DNA of 64,000 nt from Stenotrophomonas geniculata ATCC 19374 = JCM 13324. GTDB lineage: Bacteria > Pseudomonadota > Gammaproteobacteria > Xanthomonadales > Xanthomonadaceae. Below are positions 27,301 through 32,390 of this stretch, piece by piece. Below the pieces are notes generated by a model. That model was given only the letters and a program-made list of their open reading frames with translations, searched no databases and was not told where the DNA came from. Numbering within the stretch: position 1 is the first letter of the stretch; every line of letters starts with the position of its first letter. Made by a program: the position numbers and the translations under genes. The stretch covers positions 1 to 64,000 of the forward strand of contig NZ_LLXT01000085.1 in NCBI RefSeq assembly GCF_001431625.1, given 5' to 3'.

Positions 27301-27772
27301 CCCGGCCAGTGGTGCAGGTATCGCAACGTTGAACCCCATTGCCGAAGTACGACCGGGCGACGTCGATCTGATCGCGCCGCTGGGCACCATCGATGCGGGC
27401 GAAGCGGGCATCCGCGTCTCGGGCAACATCAACCTGGCCGCGCTGCAGGTGCTCAACGCCGCCAACATCCAGGTACAGGGTGAAAGCAAGGGCCTGCCCG
27501 TGCTGGCCACGGTGAACGTCAACGCGCTGGCCTCGGCCAGTGCAGCAGCCAACAGCGCCAGCCAAGCGGCACAGGATGTGATGCGCAAGAGCCAGGATGA
27601 TGCGCGGCGCAACCAGCCATCGGTGATCAGTGTGCAGATCCTCGGTTTCGGCAGCGGCACCAGCAGCATCAACCCGCCGGCGCGTGGCAATACTGCCAAC
27701 GCTGGCTATGACGCCAACAGTGCCTTCCAGTTCCCGCAGGCAAGTCGCGACGAGGGCACGCAGCGCCGGTAG
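15389..27772 (+). CDS. pdtA: Giant filamentous-haemagglutinin-type TpsA exoprotein, PdtA-like
   Basis: Two-partner-secretion exoprotein of 4127 aa, predicted surface adhesin. A signal segment at about residues 20-36 (MAWAIAVALGSVVAPASQAQ) is followed by the TPS secretion domain (about 140-290), with NWETFNIGG at 171 and NRNGVVFGN at 221, the hallmarks recognised by TpsB. The rest is beta-helix-type repeat (many GxxxLxLxAxxD strands). It includes a Cys pair at 1988/1992, a run of GTVL-type repeats at about 2749-2885, and two 48-residue Cys-containing repeats at 2971-3060. A DUF3739-like region near the C-terminus contains AAGRDIVHLNATIAGPGNTE. Length is close to P. aeruginosa PdtA. Start ATG 15389 was chosen for its GAGG and signal sequence. 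The TpsB gene is 3 kb downstream, with T2SS genes between them. Confidence 0.9.
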   Translation: MSHPLPSAVHPAAPMRRNHPMAWAIAVALGSVVAPASQAQQAFSPGWFAERGAAQGSAAQSGRMPNGVPIQFQLPAQQQDAARQKLQQSIDNLGTAAQAIALQQRLQEQARQARREAGFIVADGLGKDGLSVDQNPLTRGWLNARDAIQSQGSDGRVQVTVEQTADKAILNWETFNIGGNTTLNFLQNPDWAVLNRVNDPQARPSQILGQLKANGTVFVANRNGVVFGNNSQVNVRNLLAAAARISDAQFRDNGLYSPDASSSALSDAFGKVMVEQGARIATHEPTSATRGGGYVLLAGHSVENAGHIEARKGQAQLAAGDSFVIRRGVGTATNTSSTTRGNEIAPRFIAGSTAGSVRNTGLIRALEGDVTLAGRSVEQAGVAVASTTLAQRGTVHLLASASDTGSSVTLADGATTAVLIEDDGKATVLDTQRDSLIKESAEQDAIRAGTRSATFDNLSQHNDRRDQSRVEIVSGGNIRFSADSLTVATGGQIIADAAARSYVDDAARVDVSGAVGVQVSMESNNVQVKVQGNELRDALDNRDSGKLTSSEVWVDRRRLVHVPAGTGGYEGERWYAAGGLLEVGGYLDNQGHSIGEWAAQGGTVLLGGREVITHGGSRINLAGGSLDVQSGAIRQSWVRGVDGQVYRLDDAPGEMLFDGLYSGHEVKQERWGITETFRDPIVFAAQRVDNGYTVGRDAGRLIISAPTAVLDGQVETATFQGAQQNRRPDTALDGYAQAQTAVARNAQLYLGRYDGQGRSGVFGSDVRLDDKAPTKAAWSLLAPVNEERRDTVWLDIAALSAQQWGRIDLATADRIRIDGNLRLQAGGQLNLTGSEVELAGDIGIAGGQLSAGNLLDVQGRPTALLHDGRARTAIADGTRIDLSGEWSNAALGVPLDAGGAWTDGGRLSLSNSHDVRVGAGATVDVEAGAALDLRGKGRIGAGGSISLQANSSTVATDGSGRVQLGEGSRFSGRGQGSGTFSLGTGGRVRVGDADPADPAALQVDAGLFGSGFAQYDINGHQGLEVADGTQLAARMPGLRMTADARVATDRKEALESWLAPLYSADPMSGLVRQRSGASVSLRSDRNSVGGDLRVGKAALIEVDPGQAISLLGAGNIDVEGTLRAQGGRISIDDVRLPTTLYAGQRSERTWRFADGALLDASADAVSLADAGGRLQGQVRAGGRIEIGGALDWESSASVDNRPPEAFVVLERGAQLRAAGASAPLDVDGKGRTRVDSDGGQIVLRSANALYLDGSMDASAGGSGAHGGTLGVAFGGSVHARGASEEVLRARGITLSQRSPADAVLPDRLEYGHAALSVEQIQAGGFDTLSVFGDVRAEGDVDLRMGQSLRMYGQGQSSLGMALAAPQSSGISLSAPHLLLAQSHWQSLPGENLVVTDTVASAAEGDHVLSARADLIDIRDVTWLPGFNQVVLDSRSDVRLLNAVSNGGSISALMASGSMDVSAARLYPTSGATGYLVAGASAATVATPGYWSDPDAVLRIRGTGTAATTPPESALGALQLVAATVQQGGNVQAPMGALQLGGLVLGGTRASRVELLPGSITSTSGAGLALPYGGTVDGVSWRRGSSSLESLTPAGIASNGVTLTANDVDVHAGALLDVSGGGELTGAAFVSGRGGSVDVLRTALADANPRYAFSASGNPVYAIVPGRAGSFAPSSDDGFAAPAVGQQITVPAGVPGLPAGTYTLLPASFALQPGAFRVELGATGTSGVPQPIQTGTGTWRVSGRQGSALGGVASPLLTDILLTPAAVVRRHSGYNETSYNSFVQATADRRGEARGWQTIDALGLTLALGEGAGREGIAAIDFAGTARFSAANEKGRGGTLVATLASPAVGSLEVAAAGSPSQAHDRGATFTDDALNALRPERMVIGGQFNESASLVAVSGSVRDVAIRSGATLQAPEILVAAASGGSGILVEAGATLDTLSFARDSASAPTVPYQVNGGLLAVSNQRLNLITGTTGVAAGPVAIDIGGCQTDCEGEARLVSDGSIGVATDGVLQMRDSARYGTRQLGVSMAALNLGSAEAIAQAAAAGALPNGMTMNQSVLQQLLRGNDATGAPALDTLSLVARDSVNVFGSVDLDARDSATGRGGLQTLVLGAQAIHGYGAASDRARILVDTLVWDGSLAATQAPGSDASVPPADPMVDRLGAGQLDIVTRNLQLARAPFSRPSSEVPANRQVLGFSALNLSASGQLLFSALGTLDVYQQRGDYLADKGWQYSGGSIGIDTPLLTADPGAQLRVRTGGDFRLQGGRGTTGGDALGSELSIDAQRIALDSSIALASGRLSASAREGIALGSQAALDLAGRRVTLYDVDRYSWGGDVLLSSDTGDVSTDAASRIDLSARNNRGGRLTVNALAGRVDLAGGIEGAASGRYDAGGTVVPYGGADLVVRAGTLQDFAGLNQRLNAGGVTGGRTFRIGEGDLLIGDEVKARRVDISLDAGSLRVAGRIDASGEQVGAIRLYARDGLQVEGTLDTHGTGLRVDSQGKIIDSPNRATIELGSAAGGIDIGAGAHMDLRAGTAVAAGGGRGQNDGVARGTLKIDAPRIGSNDAAITVASGLRVEGAADIQVNAVRRYEDAPLADSVDINGNRAQRVTQQWLDQIVDPDNRTWMDGALANADLRQRTAALGAHRLRPGVQILARRSEANPGGDLTVSGDIDLSGYRYGPDADRSDPARRGFGESASLVLRAEGNINVHGSINDGFAPPPSTPDEGGWQLYEARNGSAGHTPFGGDLVVPVDGVKLQPGTEFQAGTRLNYDVPVESVTLPVGTVLPAPMVISQTLRLPAGTVLGAAVTTQSGQTLAAGTVLQEPLVLAAGARLGAGFRLRSAVQMAAQEWPAGAVLPVALRLAREVELKVGAYIPSLTKVELPGDTPVNLRPADANGNQGRNWALAPMLAEGTTSWDLTVVAGADSGAADPRSRRWGSEGSVVLADTHQGSIGTVKTEIIWVGDRALTERASLDWIGDTSYAGRPIAELADMYGFTEDEFCAMSADYCGPAPRQVAAQGSLDYWGDESYVGTPAKDFAAMFGMTEDQFCSTAPSYCAGGGTQTEVTTYGKRAGTPAWSVLRTGKGDLELLAAGDVVMKSGFGVYTAGTPTTLGEGRDAAFNSPRAAAPRNTALLGPNLVPGSYDAALAGYQAWYPDHGGNLRVEAGRDIVGDVWTGRAESGTSERDWALYSSAAVGNWLWRQGTGSTTGVEPVPTSWWVNFGAYTNVSAAAGASPRMVGFTGFGTLGGGNLTLEAGRDAGVRDAIGDALDSTIAPRSGAIIAAVGSTGRVSDGQLHLTGGGDLQLRIGGALNPNLRATFSSLNASRAGQNLDLNGTFSNLRGSLQLDAGRIGAMGVTLESYATLGQLRAADLFAADAARPMGGPVLVLGDAVAQLQARGDVVLGGVADAGRVPLANYSAVVQDNGSRAAGSTWFSLWTDTTAVDLFSAGGDLAPGLAGPENVTGSNLWPEQVALAPGSREELLNYWLYPSRFSAVAARGDVKLDRISTTPGTQDVILLAPSATGRLDVLAGGGIFAQRGATQIARSASDARLPGAFDPAFMAEQGDSSGNVTRSRHNLSVDGNIASPQASLPLFAFGPSTPLSTVSAALAPSRFYAVQGDIIGLATGAQRTLTPNGGQRTQLNWFEAAGAVQLRAGRDILGVSMTALNTAPTDITVVAAGRDIVHLNATIAGPGNTEISAGRQLRQEDAGSIVSLGGIVQGDTRPGASIALTAGNQQIDFAALRARYLDPANLADPAQSLASQSGRAVKVYDQELKQWLQQRFGMAADGDAALAAFDALPQEQQRIFLRQVYYAELREGGREYTDAEGPRFGSYLRGREAIATLMPDKDATGATIQRTGDILMYGGSGVRTEAGGNIELMAPGGQVVVGVQGVVPPASAGLVTQGQGDIRLFSQDSVLLGLSRVMTTFGGDILAWSEQGDINAGRGSQTTLLYTPPRRVYDGWGNVILSPQAPASGAGIATLNPIAEVRPGDVDLIAPLGTIDAGEAGIRVSGNINLAALQVLNAANIQVQGESKGLPVLATVNVNALASASAAANSASQAAQDVMRKSQDDARRNQPSVISVQILGFGSGTSSINPPARGNTANAGYDANSAFQFPQASRDEGTQRR
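24299..24556 (+). repeat. Two tandem Cys-containing repeats inside the adhesin
   Basis: Within the adhesin, residues 2971-3010 (SLDWIGDTSYAGRPIAELAD then EDEFCAMSADYC) and 3019-3058 (SLDYWGDESYVGTPAKDFAA then EDQFCSTAPSYC) are clear copies with a 48-residue period. Each carries a Cys-X6-Cys pair (3000/3007 and 3048/3055). They interrupt the beta-helix pattern and look like small alpha-helical modules. Confidence 0.7.
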
Positions 27773-28116
27773 GCCTCTTGCAAGCGTGCCGACCAACGGT
27801 CGGCACCAAGGTAGATCCACGCCTTGCGTGGATGCGATCGGGCCGGAAGAACGGACAGCATCGGGCCAGCCGCCACGGAGCGGTGGCGTCCCCAGCCAGG
27901 ACGGCACGGAGGGCAGGGAGCGGCCATCAGCGGTGAGGACCACCGACACAACGCCGCCGGGTGCAGGAGAGTGCCCGGCGGCAGGCGGGGGGATCCATGC
28001 AATGCGCGGATTCCGGAGCCAACAACAATGCCGACCAACGGTCGGCACCCACCAAGGCACGGTCGGCACCCACCGTAGATCCACGCCGTGCGTGGACGCT
28101 TTGCCTGGGAAGAATC
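27773..28116. repeat. Intergenic REP cluster between pdtA and gspJ
   Basis: This 344-bp gap between converging genes has no credible gene. It holds two GTAG-headed palindromes (27811-27833 and 28075-28096) and two copies of another palindrome, GCCGACC-AAC-GGTCGGC (27788-27804 and 28030-28046). These probably serve as bidirectional transcript ends for pdtA and the gspHIJ operon. Confidence 0.7.
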
Positions 28117-28731
28117 CTAAAGCTCTAGCACCCGCCGGTAACTCAACGGCCCACGCCCATCGCGCAGGCCCAGCCGCAGTTCCAGCCCGGTGGCCGGCAG
28201 CACTTCGCCTTCGCTCGGCAACGGCGCCCAGCCGGCACCGGGCTGCCATGCCCGCACCTCGAACCGCTGTACCTCGCGCGCCACGGCAATGCCCTTCGAC
28301 AGATCCGGCGCCGGCAGGGGATACCGATCCGTCGCTGCGCCGCTGGCCCGCCAAAGCGTACTTCCCTGCCGCCACCAGCGCACCCGCTGCCAGCGCAGCC
28401 CATCGCTGCCGACACTGCGGGTGATCTCCAGCGCGAAGCTCCCATCCGGATGCCGCTCGCTCACCAGCGAAGGCGGCAGCAGCCGCTGCGGTTGATCGGC
28501 CGGCCGCACTGCACCATTCATCAACGCATCGTCTGCGCGCATTTCGATATCACGCTGGAGCTGCTGCAGCACGCGCAGCGCCGTCGTGGTCTCGGCATCC
28601 GCCTGGCGCAGGCGCTGGTCGCTGTTGGCCACGCTGTCGAGCGCCCGCCAGCAGATCAGTGCCAGTACGCCCATGATGGTGATCGCAATCATCACCTCGA
28701 TCAGGGTGAAACCGCGCACGGCGCGCGTCAT
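28117..28731 (-). CDS. gspJ: Type II secretion minor pseudopilin GspJ
   Basis: Minor pseudopilin of 204 aa. Leader MTRAVRG is followed by FTLIEVMIAITIMGVLALIC with Glu at +5, then the GspJ globular domain with RDIEMRADDALM and TRSVGSDGLRWQRVRWW. The start is placed at 28731, which overlaps the gspI stop (ATGA on the minus strand); the upstream in-frame ATG at 28746 is less likely. It is the last gene of the H-I-J operon, which converges on the adhesin gene. Confidence 0.92.
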   Translation of the reverse strand: MTRAVRGFTLIEVMIAITIMGVLALICWRALDSVANSDQRLRQADAETTTALRVLQQLQRDIEMRADDALMNGAVRPADQPQRLLPPSLVSERHPDGSFALEITRSVGSDGLRWQRVRWWRQGSTLWRASGAATDRYPLPAPDLSKGIAVAREVQRFEVRAWQPGAGWAPLPSEGEVLPATGLELRLGLRDGRGPLSYRRVLEL

Positions 28732-29090
28732 TGCGCCGCCGTCCATGGCAACTGCATCCGCGCCAGCGACTGCCGGGGAGCATCTTCGGCAACCACACTC
28801 AGTTCCAGCTGCGGCTGGCCGTCGCTGCCCGTGCCCAGATGCTGAAGCACCAGGAAGCTGCTGCGCCCCTGCACGCAGCGCTGCCGGTCATACTGCGGTG
28901 CCTGTCCGCTCAGGCGCAGTTCCTGCCAGCGATCCTGCGCACACAACAGTGCCAGGCGACGGTCACGCAGCCGTGACTGATCGTCGGTCGCCACTGCCAC
29001 CGAGCGCATCACCGCCGCCAATGCAATCGATACGATCGCCAATGCGATCAGCACTTCGATCAGGGTGAATCCGCGTGCCGCCTGCTTCAT
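28728..29090 (-). CDS. gspI: Type II secretion minor pseudopilin GspI
   Basis: Minor pseudopilin of 120 aa, usual length. Leader MKQAARG is followed by FTLIEVLIALAIVSIALAAV with Glu at +5, and the globular part includes RRLALLCAQDRWQELRL. It overlaps gspH by 4 bp and gspJ by 4 bp, so the three are translationally coupled. GspI nucleates the H-I-J-K tip complex; K is encoded in the other T2SS segment at 4563. Confidence 0.92.
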   Translation of the reverse strand: MKQAARGFTLIEVLIALAIVSIALAAVMRSVAVATDDQSRLRDRRLALLCAQDRWQELRLSGQAPQYDRQRCVQGRSSFLVLQHLGTGSDGQPQLELSVVAEDAPRQSLARMQLPWTAAQ

Positions 29091-29533
29091 TGCACGACCT
29101 GCAACTGTCCGCTGCCATCATCACGAAGACGCAGTTTGCGACCATCCAGCGACAATCCAAGCTCCCAGGCGATACCGATCCACTCCGGGCTCAGCTCAAT
29201 GGGGTTGGCGGGCTGCACCGCGATACCCGTTGCCTGCCACTTCTGCGGTCGCAGCAGATCATCGTGTTCAACGGTCACCCAACCGCTGCCTTCGCGGCGG
29301 CTGAAACGATAGCCGTTGGCGTCGGCCTGCCAACGCAGGGGGCGGCCATCGATGCGCGCCTCATCGCGCGCCACCTGCAGGCGCTGCGCCAACCGCTCGG
29401 CTTCCTGTCGCAGCTGCCGGCCCGGGTCGAGCAGGCTGCCCAGGCCCAGCCCGATTCCGGCCGTGCAGATGCCGATGATCACCAGCACCACCATCAGTTC
29501 CAGCAGGGTGAAACCGCGCGGCACGCGCTGCAT
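29087..29533 (-). CDS. gspH: Type II secretion minor pseudopilin GspH
   Basis: Minor pseudopilin of 148 aa. Leader MQRVPRG is followed by FTLLELMVVLVIIGICTAGI with Glu at +5. The globular part (RQEAERLAQRLQVARDEARI, GYRFSRREGSGW) is typical of GspH/FimT proteins. Start ATG 29533 has GGAGG 8 bp upstream; a longer in-frame start at 29581 would add 16 residues to the leader and lacks support. Divergent from gspC across 115 bp. Confidence 0.92.
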   Translation of the reverse strand: MQRVPRGFTLLELMVVLVIIGICTAGIGLGLGSLLDPGRQLRQEAERLAQRLQVARDEARIDGRPLRWQADANGYRFSRREGSGWVTVEHDDLLRPQKWQATGIAVQPANPIELSPEWIGIAWELGLSLDGRKLRLRDDGSGQLQVVQ

Positions 29534-29561
29534 CGACGTTGCCTCCTGTCCGGGTCGATAC

Positions 29562-29628
29562 CTGCCAGCGTAGGCCGACATGATGAAACAAAAGCGTCAG
29601 CCACAGCTGCTAGCGTAGGCGGACACGA
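29562..29628. promoter_or_regulatory. Direct repeat in the gspH/gspC divergent promoter region
   Basis: CTGCCAGCGTAGGCCGACAT at 29562-29581 recurs as CTGCTAGCGTAGGCGGACAC at 29607-29626, with three mismatches and a 45-bp period. A shorter related string, GCGTAGGCACGAA, occurs at 13893 upstream of lapA-like gene 2. It may be a regulator-binding or ECF promoter element shared by the two divergent T2SS transcripts. Confidence 0.4.
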
Positions 29629-29648
29629 ACGTGGTGGCGGTGTGGAAC

Positions 29649-30098
29649 ATGGATGGCAGGCGCTGGGATCGCAATCGCATACTGACCCTGCTGGCGGCGA
29701 CGCTGCTGCTGGCCGTGGTGGCCTATTGGAGTGTCACCCTGTCTGCCGTGGCGCCAGCGGCCGCGGCCAGCGAGGCGAAGGCCGTGGCGCCGGTACGGCC
29801 GATGTTCGATGCAGTGGCCAGCCTGCCGCTGGTGCGGCTGCTGTCCCCCGGTGCAGTGCAGACTGAGGTGGTGGTGCTGGGCGTGATGGCCGGTGACCAT
29901 GCGCCATTGGCCCTGCTCTCGGTGGATGGACGCCCGGCGGAAGCGTATGCGCCCGGCCAACGACTCGGACCCTGCACGGTGCTGGCAAGCATCAGTGCCA
30001 GCGCGGTGGAACTGAACCAGGCAGGGCAATCGCGCAGCTTGCCGGTGCCTGAGCTGCCGCCGGTGCCGATCGATGGCATCGTGCCGGTTGCACTGTAG
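29649..30098 (+). CDS. gspC: Type II secretion protein GspC, short (HxcP type)
   Basis: Inner-membrane protein that connects the platform to the secretin, 149 aa. It has a cytoplasmic tail, one membrane helix (ILTLLAATLLLAVVAYWSVT), an Ala/Pro linker and the periplasmic HR domain (VVVLGVMAGDHAPLALLSVD, then GRPAEAYAPGQRLGPCTVLA). There is no PDZ or coiled-coil domain after it, so it is a short GspC. ATG 29649 is preferred, though GTG 29631 is in frame and neither has a strong ribosome-binding site. With H, I and J on the other strand it completes the T2SS set apart from gspN and the prepilin peptidase. Confidence 0.8.
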   Translation: MDGRRWDRNRILTLLAATLLLAVVAYWSVTLSAVAPAAAASEAKAVAPVRPMFDAVASLPLVRLLSPGAVQTEVVVLGVMAGDHAPLALLSVDGRPAEAYAPGQRLGPCTVLASISASAVELNQAGQSRSLPVPELPPVPIDGIVPVAL

Positions 30099-30155
30099 AG
30101 CCGAGCCTACGCTCGGCTGCTCCTGGAAGAACAGTCGAGCATGGCTCGACGCTAC
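30095..30155. repeat. REP dimer at the gspC stop
   Basis: GTAGAGCCGAGCCTACGCTC starts at 30095, overlapping the gspC stop, and an inverted GTAG-headed palindrome (GTCGAGCATGGCTCGACGCT) ends at 30155. Same architecture as the other SMAG-like elements but a different stem sequence, so a second REP subfamily. Confidence 0.7.
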
Positions 30156-30198
30156 AGAATCCTGCCGGGCTGGGGCTCTGCACCGCGACTGTGCAGGC

Positions 30199-30534
30199 TC
30201 AGCGCGCCGGGCGCTGCGGTACCACCGAACGACCAAAGGCATCGCCCATGCGCTGTCGTGTGCCTTCCAGGTTGTACTGCATCAGTTGGTTGCCGGGCTG
30301 CCGCATCAGGCGTTCGGCCTCCGGCAGCGCCGGTGATTTCGCCGTTTTCGATGCCGGCGCAAGTTTGCGCTGCAGGCAGTCCCAGGCCGGAATGCGCTCG
30401 CCATTGACCTGTACTTCGACGCAGGGCGCGGCGCCTTCCTGCTTCTTCGCCTCTCCGGCGAGAACCGGGGCCAACGCCAGCAGCAACGCAAGGGTGAGGG
30501 CAGCGCGCAGTTCCACCATCAATGATTCACGCAT
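30199..30534 (-). CDS. Small periplasmic protein with two cysteines, unknown function
   Basis: A 111-residue protein not recognised as a named family. The signal peptide at about residues 1-27 (LTLALLLALAPVLAGEA) is followed by PCVEVQVNGERIPAWDCLQR with two Cys 15 residues apart that could form one disulphide, then a Gln/Arg-rich tail. Start ATG 30534 has GGGAG at good spacing. It is divergent from the TpsB operon and shares with it the 192-bp region that holds the PhoB box, so it may be phosphate-starvation induced. A role in the secretion locus is only suggested by position. Confidence 0.7.
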   Translation of the reverse strand: MRESLMVELRAALTLALLLALAPVLAGEAKKQEGAAPCVEVQVNGERIPAWDCLQRKLAPASKTAKSPALPEAERLMRQPGNQLMQYNLEGTRQRMGDAFGRSVVPQRPAR

Positions 30535-30632
30535 CTCGAATCTCCCGCAGCAATCGACGTTCTGCAATGAAGACGTGTGGCGAAGGCAGGGCCCGCCTGC
30601 GTGCGTTGCGGCGCTGTCAAAAGATGACAGTG

Positions 30633-30650
30633 CTGTCATAAAACTGTTGG
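30633..30650 (+). promoter_or_regulatory. PhoB box upstream of the TpsB-ExbBD-TonB-porin genes
   Basis: CTGTCATAAAACTGTTGG has a perfect first half-site (CTGTCAT), an A4 spacer of the expected composition and a second half CTGTTGG matching five of seven consensus positions. It is 77 bp before the pdtB start, and 98 bp from the start of the divergent small gene. Further TGTCA/TGACA half-sites lie at 30612-30630. This is the best Pho box I can find in the window. Confidence 0.75.
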
Positions 30651-30726
30651 CGGTTTTGACGCGACGTGCACGTCCTGTTGGTAGACCCACGCGCCGCTCC
30701 ATGGCCATTACCTTCGATACGTCGCG

Positions 30727-32352
30727 ATGCCTTCGATGACTCCTGTTCCGTGCCGAACCGTCCGCCTTCCCTTGCGCCTGCATCCCCTGGTGCTGGCCCT
30801 GGCCGCGATGCCGCTGCCGTTGTTCGCGCAGGAGGCAGCGCCTGCGCCCAGCGTGAACATCAATGAATACATCGTACGTGGCAATACCGTGCTCGATCCG
30901 CGCCAGATCGAGCGCGCGGTCGAGCCCTTCCTCGGCCCGGGAAAGACCCTGGCCGATGTCGAGAAGGCACGCGATGCAGTCAATGCGCTGTACCAGCAGG
31001 CGGGCTACCAGTCGGTCTACGTGGAGCTTCCCGAGCAGCAGGTCAGTGGTGGCGTAGTGCTGCTGAAGGTACAGCAGACACCGATCGGCCAGCTGCGGGT
31101 CGTGGGAACGAAGCACGAATCGCCCGAGCGCATCCGCGAACGCGTACCAGCGCTGGCGGAAGGCAAGGTGCCGGACTTCGACCAGGCCCAGAAAGAACTG
31201 ACCGCGCTGAATGAGGGCGGGCGTCGCCAGGTGATGCCGCTGGTGCGCGAAGGCCAGGTGCCGGGCACGATGGATGTGGACCTGCAGGTCGAAGAAAAGT
31301 CGCCGTGGCGTGCCAGCGCGTCACTCAACAACGACCACAGCGCCGACACCGAGAAGCTGCGCCTGAGTGCATCGCTGGCCTACGACAACCTGTGGAAGCG
31401 CGGGCACAGCGCCAACATCGGCGTGTATCTGGCACCGGAAGACACCAAACAGGCCAAGGTGTTCTCGGCCTCGTACACGATGCCGTTCGAAGGCACGCCG
31501 TGGAGCCTGGAAGCGTCCGGCTACAAATCCGACAGCCGCGTGCTGAACGCGGGTGGGCAGGTGGGTACCGGCACCGGTACCAACGTGATCGGCAACGGTC
31601 ACTTGATCGGCCTCAAGCTCAACTATCGACTGGCCGGCAGCAGCCAGTGGTGGCGCCAGCTCAGCCTTGGTGTGGATTTCAAGGACACCGAGGAAGATAC
31701 CCAGATGGGCAAGGACAGCCTGAAGACGCCGCTGAAGTACGCGCCTATCACGCTGGCCTTCGTGGGCGTTCGCCAGGGCGAGCAGGATCAGCTGAGCATC
31801 AATACCCAGCTGGTTGCCGGCACCCGCCGCCTGTTCGGCTATGGCAGTGACGCCACCGCCTTCGGCCAGAAGCGCTACTGGGCCGATCCGAGTTTCGTCG
31901 CCTTCAAGGCCGACGTGGCCAACACCCACACCTTCGGCAATGACTGGCAATGGTATGCGCGCGGCTCGCTGCAGGTGACCGATGCGCCGCTGGTGTCGGC
32001 CGAGCAGTTCGCCGCCGGTGGCATGTACACCGTGCGTGGCTACCTGTCGGCCGAGGCGATCGGCGACTACGGCGGCCTGGCCAGCCTGGAATGGCGCACA
32101 CCGGCGTGGTCACTGTGGAGCGGCACCGACCTGCGTGTCTACAGCTTTGCCGACGCGGCCTACCTGCGCCTGCGCCAGCCGCTGCCCGAGCAGCGTGACA
32201 AGTACAACCTGGCCTCGGTCGGCCTGGGCGCGCAGATGCGCCTCGGCGAGCACCTGCAACTGCGCCTGGACTACGCCTGGCCTTATGCCGATGGCCCGGT
32301 CACGCGCAAGGACGACCCGCGCCTGCATTTCAACATCAGCACCAGTTACTGA
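30727..32352 (+). CDS. pdtB: Two-partner-secretion outer-membrane transporter TpsB, PdtB-like
   Basis: Omp85/TpsB transporter of 541 aa that exports the giant TpsA protein. The signal peptide ends near LPLFA-QEA. Two POTRA domains span about residues 40-190 (NINEYIVRGNTVLDPRQIER; IGQLRVVGTKHESPERIRER). The 16-strand barrel carries the L6 VRGY motif (GMYTVRGYLSAEAIGD) at about 435 and ends at Tyr (FNISTSY), the usual terminal aromatic. ATG 30727 or ATG 30736 both fit. It is the first gene of a run TpsB-ExbB-ExbD-TonB-porin on the plus strand, with a PhoB box 77 bp upstream. It corresponds to P. aeruginosa pdtB-exbB2-exbD2. Confidence 0.92.
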   Translation: MPSMTPVPCRTVRLPLRLHPLVLALAAMPLPLFAQEAAPAPSVNINEYIVRGNTVLDPRQIERAVEPFLGPGKTLADVEKARDAVNALYQQAGYQSVYVELPEQQVSGGVVLLKVQQTPIGQLRVVGTKHESPERIRERVPALAEGKVPDFDQAQKELTALNEGGRRQVMPLVREGQVPGTMDVDLQVEEKSPWRASASLNNDHSADTEKLRLSASLAYDNLWKRGHSANIGVYLAPEDTKQAKVFSASYTMPFEGTPWSLEASGYKSDSRVLNAGGQVGTGTGTNVIGNGHLIGLKLNYRLAGSSQWWRQLSLGVDFKDTEEDTQMGKDSLKTPLKYAPITLAFVGVRQGEQDQLSINTQLVAGTRRLFGYGSDATAFGQKRYWADPSFVAFKADVANTHTFGNDWQWYARGSLQVTDAPLVSAEQFAAGGMYTVRGYLSAEAIGDYGGLASLEWRTPAWSLWSGTDLRVYSFADAAYLRLRQPLPEQRDKYNLASVGLGAQMRLGEHLQLRLDYAWPYADGPVTRKDDPRLHFNISTSY

Positions 32353-32390
32353 CCCTTCCCTTGAACATGCGTTCTCCGGAGACCCTTCGC

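Noticed and set aside
27773-28116. Repeated palindromes as a CRISPR array
   Set aside because: Copies are irregularly spaced, in both orientations, of different sequence types and without unique spacers or cas genes; they are REP elements.
22283-28375. A 2030-codon open frame on the minus strand opposite the adhesin gene
   Set aside because: It is antisense to a protein with clear TPS and beta-helix signatures and crosses the gspJ end. The composition (His/Arg/Gln/Ala-rich, no domain pattern) is what high-GC coding DNA gives in the complementary frame.
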